From NCBI RefSeq assembly GCF_003149375.1, contig NZ_QFWH01000002.1, positions 124,001-188,000 of the forward strand: 64,000 nucleotides of DNA, in the 5' to 3' direction. The number at the start of each line of letters is the position of its first letter. The stretch's first letter is position 1. Under the pieces are notes generated by a model. That model was not told the DNA's origin. It saw only the letters and a list, made by a program, of their open reading frames with translations, and did not search any database. Shown piece after piece: positions 31,790 to 40,146 of this stretch. This DNA is from Vampirovibrio chlorellavorus (GTDB taxonomy: Bacteria; Cyanobacteriota; Vampirovibrionia; Vampirovibrionales; Vampirovibrionaceae). A program made the position numbers and the translations under genes.

Positions 31790-33502
31790 CTATCCTGCTT
31801 GAAAGACTTGCTGGCTGGTCTCCCCGGGGCGGGCATAGCAAACCCGGTTGCGACCCTGATTTTTGGCCGCGTACAGTTGCTCATCGGCCAGGGCCAGCGT
31901 ATCGGAAATCTCGGAGCGGTGCAGGCTGGCTTTGGGCAGGGTATTCACTTCGGCCACCCCCACACTGATGGTGACCTTGAGCGCTTCTCCGTTGATGCCG
32001 GTAATGCTCAGGCTCTCCACCGTCTGCCGAACCCGCTCCATCAGCTCCACCGCCGACTTCAGGTTGGTATCCGGCAGTAAAATGGCGAATTCTTCTCCGC
32101 CGAAACGGCAAATCACGTCACTACGACGCAGTTTTTGAGTGAACAGTTCGGCCAGCGCTTTCAGCACCAGATCGCCGCTGAGGTGACCGTAGGTATCATT
32201 GAAGTGCTTAAAGTGATCGACGTCTATTAAGGCCACGCAAAGCGGGGTCTGGTTGCGGCGGGCCCGCTCCAGTTCCGATTCAAACCGTTGATAGTATCCC
32301 CGGCGATTCATCAGCCCGGTCAGCTCATCGCTGGAGGCCATGGCCAGAGCCTTTTCCAGAACCAGCGCCCTGCTGATGGCCTGAGAAGCCAATCGAACGG
32401 CTTCTTGCGCCACCTGACGGCTTTCCTCGCCGATCAGGGCGTCGCTGGTGTAAAACAGGTTGAAAGTCCCCTGGATCTCCCCGGTGGCCAGGTCCACCAT
32501 GGGCAATAGCAGGGCCGATTGCACGTGCTTCACGCCGAAGATATCACCCAATGAACGTTCACCCAGTTTTTGTCCGTTCAGGTGCAGGTAAAACCGGTTG
32601 CGAGCCATCGAAGACAGCAGGCCCACCAGATTCGAAAATTCCCTGATTTTGCGGCGCTTGCCCTGCAGTCCGGCGTGGCTGTAACTGTGCAGCCTGACTT
32701 TTCCATCCTGATGGCGCATGTCAAACAGGACTTCCCCTTGTCCGTTTTCGGGATTGAAGCCCACGTACTGGCAGGCGTCAAACCCCAGCCGACGGGTAAA
32801 GATGTCCAGGGTGGCGGTAATGATGGCGTCTCGATCCACGGCGGTGACCAGTCTGGAGGCCAGTTCCAGTACCACGCCCTGCACGAACGGCAGGGTCTGG
32901 GATTGCCGGAAGCGCAGTAGTCGATTGACTTTGGTGGCCAGTGCAGGGCAAAGACTGTCCAGCAGGACCTGCTGCTGCGGGATTTGGCTGGAGGCGCTGA
33001 CGGCCAGCAGTCCCGTTTGACCATTTTCCAGTGGAAAGCAGCTTTGTGTAATCGCTTCCGGCAAGCGATTCCGCAGGGCGGCATCCTGAGGGCCGGTCAA
33101 TTCGTGGATCTTGGCCCCCGGGGTTTGCAAATCCTCTAGCAGGGCGTACAGGCCGGTTTGTTCATCGGCCACCAGTACGGCGCAATGAGGGGTGCCCAGT
33201 GCCTGAGCGAGGGCTTGATAGATCTGGCTGACCGCTTCCGGCAGCTGTTCGGAGAGATCGAACTGAAAGGCGGTTTGGCAGCGGGCCTGCTTCAGGGCAT
33301 AATCGGCCTGAGCCAGCGGATCCGAGTGGGCGGATTGCTGGTTGCAGCTTAAAATTGCCTGAAAGATCTGCCCGGCAGTCTGGCTTTCTTGGGCGCTGTT
33401 GCGCTTGAGCAGGGTGGACAATCCCACTGCCAGCCCGATTTGCTCCGAAGCGGTGGCGCTTGGGAGGGCATTGGCGTTTGGCTGTCGGTTCAGCATGCTC
33501 AT
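31790..33502 (-). CDS. Diguanylate cyclase with N-terminal GAF-like region
   Basis: Makes cyclic di-GMP from two GTP. The 570-residue soluble protein ends in a complete GGDEF domain: ASSDELTGLMNRRGYY, LIDVDHFKHFNDTYGH, the active site RFGGEEFAIL, and the inhibitory I-site RRSD five residues before it, so product inhibition is likely. Residues about 200-390 look like a GAF domain (FDACQYVGFNPENGQGEV through NLFYTSDALIGEESRQVAQ), and another GAF-like block lies before it (about 80-190). The N-terminal 60 residues are low in complexity. The gene stands alone, divergent from tRNA-Leu. c-di-GMP could act on motility or attachment; no target is visible here. Confidence 0.92.
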   Translation of the reverse strand: MSMLNRQPNANALPSATASEQIGLAVGLSTLLKRNSAQESQTAGQIFQAILSCNQQSAHSDPLAQADYALKQARCQTAFQFDLSEQLPEAVSQIYQALAQALGTPHCAVLVADEQTGLYALLEDLQTPGAKIHELTGPQDAALRNRLPEAITQSCFPLENGQTGLLAVSASSQIPQQQVLLDSLCPALATKVNRLLRFRQSQTLPFVQGVVLELASRLVTAVDRDAIITATLDIFTRRLGFDACQYVGFNPENGQGEVLFDMRHQDGKVRLHSYSHAGLQGKRRKIREFSNLVGLLSSMARNRFYLHLNGQKLGERSLGDIFGVKHVQSALLLPMVDLATGEIQGTFNLFYTSDALIGEESRQVAQEAVRLASQAISRALVLEKALAMASSDELTGLMNRRGYYQRFESELERARRNQTPLCVALIDVDHFKHFNDTYGHLSGDLVLKALAELFTQKLRRSDVICRFGGEEFAILLPDTNLKSAVELMERVRQTVESLSITGINGEALKVTISVGVAEVNTLPKASLHRSEISDTLALADEQLYAAKNQGRNRVCYARPGETSQQVFQAG

Positions 33503-33911
33503 CGTGCGGATTGGATCGTCCCTGTCAACTGAACGGGGCAGGCCTTGTAAATGTAAATCTCAAAAGGCCCACTTCATTCCGGCTTTCACTACAGACATAA
33601 AAACAAATTCCGGGGCGTTTGTGCTTGGGCTGTCTGTTTTGGCTAGGGGAGAGGATGTTTTTAAGGATGGTTTGTTCCACGGTATACCCGCCGCGAAAAC
33701 CCAAGCATAGTTATCATACATTTGGGCGCTTTCAGAATCGGCCAGCGTGTATAGGCCAATGGATCAGTTTTGCCAGATGCCCGTCAACGCAGCGTTTTCC
33801 ATGAGGGAATATAAACAATTTTTAGAATTTTTGGAGACAGGCTGCTCTGCCTCTTGATCTGCGGGCGCTGTTAGGCTACATTACAGTTCTCTTCCCCGTT
33901 ACCTACTTCAT
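33503..33911. other. Intergenic region between the diguanylate cyclase gene and tRNA-Leu
   Basis: About 410 bases with no supported gene. Open frames at 33399-33710 and 33619-33804 are short, lack ribosome binding sites and overlap the cyclase gene. The right end holds the tRNA promoter (33854-33882); the left end must hold the cyclase promoter, which I could not place. Confidence 0.5.
33854..33882 (+). promoter_or_regulatory. Sigma-70-type promoter of tRNA-Leu
   Basis: TTGATC (33854-33859), 17-base spacer, TACATT (33877-33882); each box matches four of six consensus positions. The predicted start near 33889 is about 23 bases before the tRNA. Confidence 0.5.
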
Positions 33912-33992
33912 GCGGAAGTGGTGGAATGGTAGACACGCATGTTTCAGGAGCATGTGGCGCAAGCTGTGGGGGTTCAAGTCCCCCCTTCCGCA
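33912..33992 (+). tRNA. tRNA-Leu (anticodon CAG)
   Basis: Acceptor stem GCGGAAG/CTTCCGC closes the molecule, with discriminator A at 33992. The anticodon arm is CATGT-TTCAGGA-GCATG, giving anticodon CAG, which reads CUG. The T arm is GGGGG-TTCAAGT-CCCCC. The variable arm (about GGCGCAAGC) is short for a class II tRNA but present. CCA is not encoded. A T6 run follows at 34003. Confidence 0.96.
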
Positions 33993-34083
33993 TATTCGCT
34001 AATTTTTTGATCCGGCGCTATAATATTTTCAAGATTTTTCGCTTAAGCCCGTTGTTTCTTTATCAGGTCTGGAGGAACGTTCT

Positions 34084-34623
34084 ATTTCCAAGTATCCACC
34101 CCAGCGGCAGGTTAATAAAGGTCCGCAAATTTTAAGTCCTGAAATCAGGGCTATGGAAGTTCGCCTGATTGATGGCGAAATTAATGAAGTCATCTCTCGC
34201 AGAGATGCAGAAGCCTTGGCCAGAGAGCGGGGCCTTGATTTGGTGGTGATGAGCTTTGACTCTTCGCCGCTTGTTGTGCGTCTGGTCGATTTCGGTAAAT
34301 TCAAGTTCGAGAATGACAAAAAGGCCCGTGAAGCCAAGAAAAAGCAGCACGTGGTCGAGGTCAAAGAGATCAAGATGAGCGTCCGGATTGACGATCATGA
34401 CTATGAAACCAAGAAGGCGCACGCTATCAAGTTTCTGGAAGCCGGCAACAAGGTAAAATGTACCATTCGCCTGAAGGGCCGCGAAACCCAGCATGCCAAT
34501 CTGGCATTTGATCTCGGCAGAAAGTTTGTAGTAGACTTGCAAGACTTCGGATCACCCGAAGGGGACATCCGGATGGAAGGCCGTACCATAACCATTAACA
34601 TCGGGCCTGCCAAGAAGAAGTAA
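34084..34623 (+). CDS. infC: Translation initiation factor IF-3, with AUU start codon
   Basis: IF-3 binds the 30S subunit and checks start codon and initiator tRNA. The first ATG (34153) would cut off the conserved N-terminus. Reading upstream, an ATT at 34084 gives MSKYPPQRQVNKGPQILSPE followed by IRAMEVRLIDGE, the normal IF-3 beginning, with GGAGGA seven bases before it. This yields 179 residues, the family length. The later motifs LVDFGKFKFE, VEVKEIKMSVRIDDHDY, and RLKGRETQHANL confirm identity. AUU starts are a known feature of infC and let IF-3 repress its own translation. It heads infC-rpmI-rplT; TATAAT at 34019-34024 may be its -10 box. Confidence 0.96.
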   Translation: MSKYPPQRQVNKGPQILSPEIRAMEVRLIDGEINEVISRRDAEALARERGLDLVVMSFDSSPLVVRLVDFGKFKFENDKKAREAKKKQHVVEVKEIKMSVRIDDHDYETKKAHAIKFLEAGNKVKCTIRLKGRETQHANLAFDLGRKFVVDLQDFGSPEGDIRMEGRTITINIGPAKKK

Positions 34624-34697
34624 GCGTTTGGGTTCCCTTTAAACGTTTTACATTCTGACTTTCCTGACCGTCCCATTTCCCAGTCCAGTCGAAAAAC

Positions 34698-34709
34698 AGG
34701 GTATACCCT
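34698..34709 (+). promoter_or_regulatory. Perfect palindrome just before the rpmI ribosome binding site
   Basis: AGGGTATACCCT reads the same on both strands and is immediately followed by AGGAG (34710-34714), the rpmI ribosome binding site. It could be part of the L20-responsive translational operator known in infC-rpmI-rplT operons, or a protein site. Too short to fold alone as a stable RNA hairpin. Confidence 0.35.
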
Positions 34710-34725
34710 AGGAGATTAGTTAGTC

Positions 34726-34935
34726 ATGCCCAAAATGAAAACGCACAAATCGGGTGCCAAGCGCTACCGCGTGACCGCTACCGGTAAAGTGATGCGGGCT
34801 CAAGCGTTTCGGGGTCACTTGAACGTAACCAAGTCCTCCCGTCGCAAGCGTCGCCTCAACCCGGATGTGGTCATCAGCACCGCCAACGAAAAGAAAATCC
34901 GTTTGGAACTGCCGTACCCCAAGTACTCCCGCTAG
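34726..34935 (+). CDS. rpmI: 50S ribosomal protein L35
   Basis: A 69-residue basic ribosomal protein of normal length: PKMKTHKSGAKRYRVTATGK, then HLNVTKSSRRKRRL, and a C-terminal tail LPYPKYSR. It sits between infC and rplT in the standard order, 102 bases after infC and 54 before rplT. Confidence 0.98.
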   Translation: MPKMKTHKSGAKRYRVTATGKVMRAQAFRGHLNVTKSSRRKRRLNPDVVISTANEKKIRLELPYPKYSR

Positions 34936-34989
34936 TTCTGGCCGCTCGTTTATTTTTGAATCACAACTCACCGTAAGGAAACTCAAATC

Positions 34990-35340
34990 ATGCGTGTAAA
35001 AAGAGGATTTGTATCCCGCCAGCGCCATAAGAAAATTCTGAAGCTGGCTAAAGGTTTCCGGGGCACCCGGAGCAAGCTCTTCAAAGTCGCCAACCAGGCG
35101 GTTATGAAGTCTTTGAAGTACGCTTACCGCGATCGTCGTAACAAGAAGCGTGACTTGCGCCGCTTGTGGATCGCCCGTATCAATGCCGCCGCTCGTCAGC
35201 ACGGTATGTCTTACAGCAAGTTTATCAACGGCGTTCAAAAAGCTGGCATCAACCTGAATCGTAAGCTGTTGGCCGATTTGGCCGCTCGCGACGCTCAGGC
35301 TTTCGCCCAGTTGGCCGCCCAAGTAAAAGCCGCTATCTAA
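34990..35340 (+). CDS. rplT: 50S ribosomal protein L20
   Basis: A 116-residue primary 23S rRNA-binding assembly protein. It starts [20 protein letters not shown] and has [40 protein letters not shown] and [19 protein letters not shown], all diagnostic. AAGGAAA precedes the ATG. A terminator follows within 30 bases, ending the operon. In other bacteria L20 represses this operon by binding its leader. Confidence 0.98.
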   Translation: MRVKRGFVSRQRHKKILKLAKGFRGTRSKLFKVANQAVMKSLKYAYRDRRNKKRDLRRLWIARINAAARQHGMSYSKFINGVQKAGINLNRKLLADLAARDAQAFAQLAAQVKAAI

Positions 35341-35369
35341 GCGCTTCTACTGTAGAAAACCTTTAAAAA

Positions 35370-35396
35370 GCCTCTCAGTTTCTGAGGGGCTTTTTT
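35370..35396 (+). terminator. Rho-independent terminator of infC-rpmI-rplT
   Basis: 8-bp stem GCCTCTCA/TGAGGGGC (35370-35377 with 35383-35390, one G-U), 5-base loop, followed by TTTTTT and preceded by AAAAA. Confidence 0.9.
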
Positions 35397-35493
35397 GTGG
35401 GCGGCGCTGAGTTGGTTTTTCGAGAAAGCCTCACTGTCCCCCAGTGAGTCGCCTGTTTCAGTCCGCAGGGCGTCTCTTCTTTTTTTAAATCGG

Positions 35494-37236
35494 CTAGCGC
35501 TGGGGCCAGGCGTAATTGGGGGGAACGTTCAAAAAAGCGTTGCCTGCCGGCGGCGTCATGGGGCGGGCCATTCCGGGGCTAAAGGGATTCGCGATGGTGG
35601 GCGTTGGCGCAAACGGCTTGGGAGCCACCGAGCCCAGAGCGGGCATGGGCTGTGCCTGTGGTTGTGCTTGTGGGGATTGGCCCAAGGTCGCATTCTGCTG
35701 TTTGCGCTTTTCGTTCCACTGGGTCCACTTGATGCCCGCCCAAGGGGCCAGCAGGCCCAAAATGCCAATGGTGCCCAGCGTGCTGCCAATGCCCACCCAC
35801 ACGTTTTTGGCCAAAGCCTGTTTAGAGAAGGCTTCCACAGCCTCTCTGCTTTTGAGGGCCCCCGCTTGGGTCAGTAGTTTCCGATCCAGCAATTTGGAGA
35901 CCCCCTTTTTGATCAGGGGGGTGCCTATAATCCAGGCTCCCCAGCCCACGGCGGAATCCAGAATGCGCTCTTTATACTCGTTATCGCTGCGGGAGGATAG
36001 CAGGCGGGAGGTGATGAGCAGGGCGAACATGGCGGCCATTTGCTGCTGGGAGGTAAAGGGCGCTTTCTTGCTGAAGTCAAACAGCTTTTTCAGTGTGCCT
36101 TCTTTCAGGCCTTTAATGGGGTTGATGAAGCGTCGGTTGTAGGTGTCAAAGGCGCCCACGGCGGCCAGTAACGGAACCAGTGCGCCGACCAGTGGCAGCG
36201 GATTGCCATTCTTGAGCGCCTCACCGACATACGGGAAGTGCTTTTCCCAAAAGCCTTTCTCCTTCGGGGAATGGTTAAGCGCACGGTTTGGCTGCTGCTT
36301 GCGCAGGCTGGTCTCCCCGGGGAAGTAATCAATGCCGGAGAATTTCTTGGTCAATCCATTGAGCAGAAAGGAGCTGGCAAAGGTGGCCGTCATTCCGGCG
36401 GCCAGACCGATGGGAATGGTCCAGTTTTTGGCGATGAGGGTTCGCCCAATGGCCTTTTTGGCCATGGCTTGCCAGGCGGTGCCTTGCGTGCCCTTGTTTT
36501 TCCAGGCCTCAGCCATAGAACAGGAAAAACGACTGACGTCATCCAGCAATTCGTTCGCAGCGAATTGAACGGTTTGACTGCCTTTGGGGGTATTCACCCG
36601 CAGGGACAGATTAAAGTCCTCGGCCTGTTGGTTAACCGCTTGCACCAACACTTTGGCCTTATCATTGATCACATCCCGGGTTGGTTTCTGGTTCCAAACG
36701 GCGTTCAAGGCTTGCAGGGCTTTATCCGGCAGGGCCTTCCCGTCTTTTAAAACAATCCGCTCAGCCAATGCTTCCCTGAATGCTGCTTGGGCCTCATTGG
36801 GGCAAGTGACCCCTTCCAGTTTGCTGGACTTGGCAATATCCTGAAATAGTTCTAAAGAAGGGTACTGAATAAACTGACTGCTGAAGGCCTGATTTTTACG
36901 GTCAAAAACGGCCTTGCCAACCCCCCAGGCCACCACGCCCCCCAGCACACAATCGGTCAGGATGGAAAGAATCTCTCGGGCGAAACGCTCTGCGGCGGCG
37001 GGCACGTTTAAGGAATCATCCCCATACATTTTATTGCGCCGCAAGTCCATGCCGGTTCGCAGCAACCCAAAGCCCACCACGTCTTCCACCAGCATTTCCG
37101 CCCCCCGATTGCTTTGGAACGATCGAAACAGGCCATCAACCGCTTTGGTCATGCCGGTCAAGCCGCTGCCACCCCCCGCGGAGCCGAAGCGGGGCGGGGG
37201 GGGGAAGCGTTGTGGAGATGGTGACAGGGGTTGCAT
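35494..37236 (-). CDS. Large membrane-associated protein, unknown
   Basis: I do not recognise this 580-residue protein (ATG 37236; a GTG at 37296 in frame would lie inside a strong hairpin and is unlikely). The N-terminus is Pro/Gly-rich (SPSPQRFPPPPRFGSAGGGS). Hydrophobic, probably membrane-crossing segments lie near residues 95-115 (VLGGVVAWGVGKAVF), 280-300 (IPIGLAAGMTATFASSFLL), 345-365 (LPLVGALVPLLAAVGAF), 405-420, 440-455 and 500-520 (GIGSTLGTIGILGLLAPWAG). The last 70 residues are a Pro/Ala/Gln-rich tail (QSPQAQPQAQPMPALGS). The pattern suggests several membrane spans with disordered ends. It follows dusB on the same strand after 310 bases. Confidence 0.75.
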   Translation of the reverse strand: MQPLSPSPQRFPPPPRFGSAGGGSGLTGMTKAVDGLFRSFQSNRGAEMLVEDVVGFGLLRTGMDLRRNKMYGDDSLNVPAAAERFAREILSILTDCVLGGVVAWGVGKAVFDRKNQAFSSQFIQYPSLELFQDIAKSSKLEGVTCPNEAQAAFREALAERIVLKDGKALPDKALQALNAVWNQKPTRDVINDKAKVLVQAVNQQAEDFNLSLRVNTPKGSQTVQFAANELLDDVSRFSCSMAEAWKNKGTQGTAWQAMAKKAIGRTLIAKNWTIPIGLAAGMTATFASSFLLNGLTKKFSGIDYFPGETSLRKQQPNRALNHSPKEKGFWEKHFPYVGEALKNGNPLPLVGALVPLLAAVGAFDTYNRRFINPIKGLKEGTLKKLFDFSKKAPFTSQQQMAAMFALLITSRLLSSRSDNEYKERILDSAVGWGAWIIGTPLIKKGVSKLLDRKLLTQAGALKSREAVEAFSKQALAKNVWVGIGSTLGTIGILGLLAPWAGIKWTQWNEKRKQQNATLGQSPQAQPQAQPMPALGSVAPKPFAPTPTIANPFSPGMARPMTPPAGNAFLNVPPNYAWPQR

Positions 37237-37281
37237 GGTAGTGGTTAAAACCTCTGGAATCAAATTTGGTGCCCATACGCA

Positions 37282-37313
37282 AAGAACCGTAAACACGGGG
37301 GCTTACGGTTCTT
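37282..37313 (-). promoter_or_regulatory. Strong leader hairpin upstream of the 580-residue protein gene
   Basis: Perfect 11-bp stem AAGAACCGTAA/TTACGGTTCTT (37282-37292 with 37303-37313) with a 10-base loop, about 45 bases before the ATG at 37236. There is no T-run on either side. It may be a weak terminator after dusB or a control element in the leader. Confidence 0.5.
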
Positions 37314-37546
37314 GTCGAATTTGGGTCTGGATAGAAAATCTGTGGGGGGTGTTGAACTCTTGCAGTTTTCTAATCGTTACCAGCCAGCAAGCCGTAAGCC
37401 ATCATCGGGTGATGATGGTGGTGGACGTGCTGATGATGCAAGACGAGATTCAACATGATGCGTATAAGAAAACCACAAACGGCTTCAAATTGCCAAGCAC
37501 TATTTTGGGAGGGGGGGATCGCCGTGGGCTTTTCAGGGCTGTTCGC

Positions 37547-38599
37547 TTAAACCGCTACGGCCAATTCCTGAGTGGCCGCATATTCGGCGATTTCACCCAA
37601 AATGGTGTGGACTTCCTCCAGGGTGCTGACACTGGTAATGCGGCTGCGGTAGGCGCTGGCCCCGGGGAAGCCTTTTACATAATCGGTCAGGTGGCGGCGC
37701 ATTTCCTTCACCCCAGTCACTTCGCCCCGGTAATCCGCCAACAGGCGGGCATGCTCATAGGCGCTTTCCAAACGCAGCTTGATGTTGGGCGGGGCCACGG
37801 GCTTGCCCGTTTTCAGGGCTTCATCAATGGCCCCAATCAGCCAGGGTTGGCCTTGGGTGCCTCGTCCAATCATCACCCCGTCCACCCCGTAGGTGGTCAT
37901 CACGTGCAGGGCGTCTTCCATGGACACAATATCCCCGTTGGCAATCACTGGAATGGATAGCGCTTCCTTCAGCTCGCCGAAGGCTTCCCATTTGCAGCCG
38001 GGCTTGTAGCCCTGGGCCCGGGTGCGGGCATGCAGGGTCACCATGCTGGCCCCAGCGTCCTGACACATCTTGCCGAATTCCAGATAGTTCATACTGTCGC
38101 TATCCCAGCCCAGCCGGAATTTGACAGTCACCGGGGTAGGGGTTCCGTCTCGCTCCAGCGTTTTCACCAAGGAAGAGATGAGCTTATAGGCCAAGTCCGG
38201 CTCTTTCATCAGGGCGCAGCCCTCAAAGTTGCCGGTAATCTTTTTAACCGGACAACCCATGTTAATGTCCAGCGTGTCGGGCTGCTTGTCCCGAATGATG
38301 GTGCGGGCCGCTTCCAGCAGCACTTCCTCCCGGTGGGCGGCCAACTGGTAGGCAATGGGCTGATCCACCACTGTTTTGTCCAGAATGGGGGCGTCAAAAC
38401 GTTTGGAATACACCAGTCCATTGGAGCTGATCATTTCCGTGCAAATGAGAGAATCCGGAGCCCAGCGGCGCACCAAGCCCCGAAAGACCACATCGGTGAC
38501 CCCGGCCATAGGGGCCAGGATGACCCGGCTGTTGACCGTCACGGTACCGATTTGCAGTGGCGTGGAAAAAATGGCGTGAGGGGTTGCAGGGGTGGTCAT
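37547..38599 (-). CDS. dusB: tRNA-dihydrouridine synthase
   Basis: FMN enzyme reducing specific uridines of tRNA to dihydrouridine. The 350-residue protein has the Dus signature set: RVILAPMAGVTDVVFRGLV, then YQLAAHREEVLLEAAR, DINMGCPVKKITGNFEG with the catalytic Cys, VTVKFRLGWD, VTLHARTRAQGY, and PVIANGDIVSMEDA, ending with MIGRGTQGQPWLI. The spacing fits the DusB branch; exact subfamily is not certain. It is divergent from the phosphatase gene at 38693. Confidence 0.93.
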   Translation of the reverse strand: MTTPATPHAIFSTPLQIGTVTVNSRVILAPMAGVTDVVFRGLVRRWAPDSLICTEMISSNGLVYSKRFDAPILDKTVVDQPIAYQLAAHREEVLLEAARTIIRDKQPDTLDINMGCPVKKITGNFEGCALMKEPDLAYKLISSLVKTLERDGTPTPVTVKFRLGWDSDSMNYLEFGKMCQDAGASMVTLHARTRAQGYKPGCKWEAFGELKEALSIPVIANGDIVSMEDALHVMTTYGVDGVMIGRGTQGQPWLIGAIDEALKTGKPVAPPNIKLRLESAYEHARLLADYRGEVTGVKEMRRHLTDYVKGFPGASAYRSRITSVSTLEEVHTILGEIAEYAATQELAVAV

Positions 38600-38692
38600 T
38601 GGGCAGAATGCTCAGCGGTTGTGGGTAAATTTGGTGGGCAAAATACGTCTTATGATTTGATATATCATATCTAAAACTGGAGGCGTCTGAAA

Positions 38693-39556
38693 ATGAATGG
38701 AGCCACGTCCAAGATGACCGAAGCTGAGAATGCCTTGTTGTTAGCCCCTGAGAAGGCGGAGCGGTGCCTGAAGGTGGCCATTCAGGCCGCGCAGGCTGCC
38801 GGAAAAATACAAATGGCCTCTTTTGGCCAGGCCGTGCAGGTGGAATTCAAAAATACCAGCATTGATCTGGTCACGGCGGTGGATAAAGAATGCGATGCGG
38901 TGATTGTCGATATCCTGAGTAAGGGTTGCCCGGAGGCTTTGCTGCTGACCGAAGAGACCTTTCAGGAAGGGCAAACGGTCGATTTATCCAATACCTGGGT
39001 GGTCGATCCGCTGGATGGCACCACGAATTATGCCCATGGTTTTCCCCATTTTGCCGTGTCCATTGCCTACTTTTACGCTGGGCAGCCGCAAATCGGGGTC
39101 ATTTACGATCCCTTCAAAAAAGAGCTGTTCTATGCCTTGCGCGGGCGGGGCGCTTTCTTGAACGATCAGGCCATTTTTGTCAGCAAGAACCGGGCCCACA
39201 CGCTCAATCACGCCTTGCTGGCCACCGGTTTTCCCTACGATATCGCCACCTCGACCGTGAATAATCTGCGGCACTTTGAGCGCATCGCCCCGCATTGTCA
39301 GGGGGTGCGTCGTCCGGGGGCCGCGGCGTTGGATTTGGCCTACGTGGCTTGCAGCCGGCTGGATGGTTTCTGGGAGTTGAAGCTCTCCATTTGGGATGTG
39401 GCCGCTGGCATTTTGCTGGTGGAAGAAGCCGGGGGCAAGGTGACCAGCCTGACCGGGGGGCCGGTTCCCTATGCGGAGCGGCGCATTCATCTGGTTGGCA
39501 CCAACGGGAATGACCTGCACGACGAGCTGGAGACACTGTTGGCTCAGGACGTCTAG
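38693..39556 (+). CDS. Inositol monophosphatase family protein
   Basis: A 287-residue Mg-dependent phosphatase (SuhB/IMPase family), acting on inositol phosphates or related sugar phosphates. Key motifs: DLVTAVDKECD, LLTEETFQEG holding the metal ligand Glu, VVDPLDGTTNYAHGFPHFAV, and CSRLDGFWELKLSIWDVAAG with the third Asp. A GGAGG lies upstream. The promoter region contains the palindrome TGATATATCA (38658-38667), shared with the divergent dusB. The N-terminal 25 residues are an extra extension. Substrate is not decided by sequence. Confidence 0.92.
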   Translation: MNGATSKMTEAENALLLAPEKAERCLKVAIQAAQAAGKIQMASFGQAVQVEFKNTSIDLVTAVDKECDAVIVDILSKGCPEALLLTEETFQEGQTVDLSNTWVVDPLDGTTNYAHGFPHFAVSIAYFYAGQPQIGVIYDPFKKELFYALRGRGAFLNDQAIFVSKNRAHTLNHALLATGFPYDIATSTVNNLRHFERIAPHCQGVRRPGAAALDLAYVACSRLDGFWELKLSIWDVAAGILLVEEAGGKVTSLTGGPVPYAERRIHLVGTNGNDLHDELETLLAQDV

Positions 39557-39621
39557 CGCGTTGGGGGTAGGCGTGCTTTCGGCGAGCTTTCCAGGCTTTG
39601 CCCTCATGCTTGCCGGATCGG

Positions 39622-39651
39622 TTGGGAGATCATTGCTCCTTACGGTATAAT
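39622..39651 (+). promoter_or_regulatory. Sigma-70-type promoter of ssb
   Basis: TTGGGA (39622-39627), 18-base spacer and a perfect -10 TATAAT (39646-39651). The predicted start near 39658 leaves a leader of about 33 bases to the ssb ATG. Confidence 0.6.
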
Positions 39652-39690
39652 GGGCCTCATTCATTGTAAAAAACTTTGGAGACTTCTGTT

Positions 39691-40044
39691 ATGGCAAACT
39701 CCGTAACCATTGTGGGCCGTTTGGGTCAGGACCCCGAGATCAAATACTTTGAAAGCGGCAGCGTTAAAGCCCGGTTCTCGGTGGCCGTGGATCGGAATTA
39801 CTCCAAGGAAAATCGTATTACGGACTGGTTCACCATCGAGGTGTGGGGCCGTAAGGCGGAGTTTGTGGGTGAGTGGATCAAGAAAGGCGCCCTGGTCAGT
39901 GTGACCGGACAGCTGGAAGTGAATCGCTACAACGATCAGGCGGGCAACCCCAAGGAATGGCCCTACATTAAAGCCACCGATGTCAGCTTTGTGGGCAGCA
40001 AACGGGATAACGCCGCCCCTATGGAAGTGGGCGCCTCTTTCTAG
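39691..40044 (+). CDS. ssb: Single-stranded DNA-binding protein
   Basis: ATG 39691 with TTTGGAGA eight bases upstream gives 117 residues; a TTG at 39676 is less likely. The OB fold is clear: MANSVTIVGRLGQDPEIKYF, RFSVAVDRNYSKENRITDWF, EVWGRKAEFVGEWIKKGALV, and VTGQLEVNRYNDQAGNPKEW. It lacks the long Gly/Gln linker and the DDDIPF-type acidic tail through which typical SSB recruits repair proteins; the end is MEVGASF. This short form is like the cyanobacterial-type short SSBs, and the genome may have another copy. Confidence 0.94.
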   Translation: MANSVTIVGRLGQDPEIKYFESGSVKARFSVAVDRNYSKENRITDWFTIEVWGRKAEFVGEWIKKGALVSVTGQLEVNRYNDQAGNPKEWPYIKATDVSFVGSKRDNAAPMEVGASF

Positions 40045-40146
40045 GTCAGTCTTTCCTGTCCGGTGACGGGACGTTTAAGATTGGCGGATCTCGGTATTAA
40101 TCCATTGTTATTCACTGTCTCCACTGAGCATTGATAAGGATATGCT

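Noticed and set aside
33399-33804. Small plus-strand frames at the 5' end of the diguanylate cyclase gene
   Set aside because: They overlap the cyclase coding region and leader and lack translation signals.
37190-37205. G-run near 37195 as a possible frameshift in the 580-residue gene
   Set aside because: The run lies in a Pro-rich stretch of the minus-strand frame, and the frame stays open across it; no disruption is needed to explain it.
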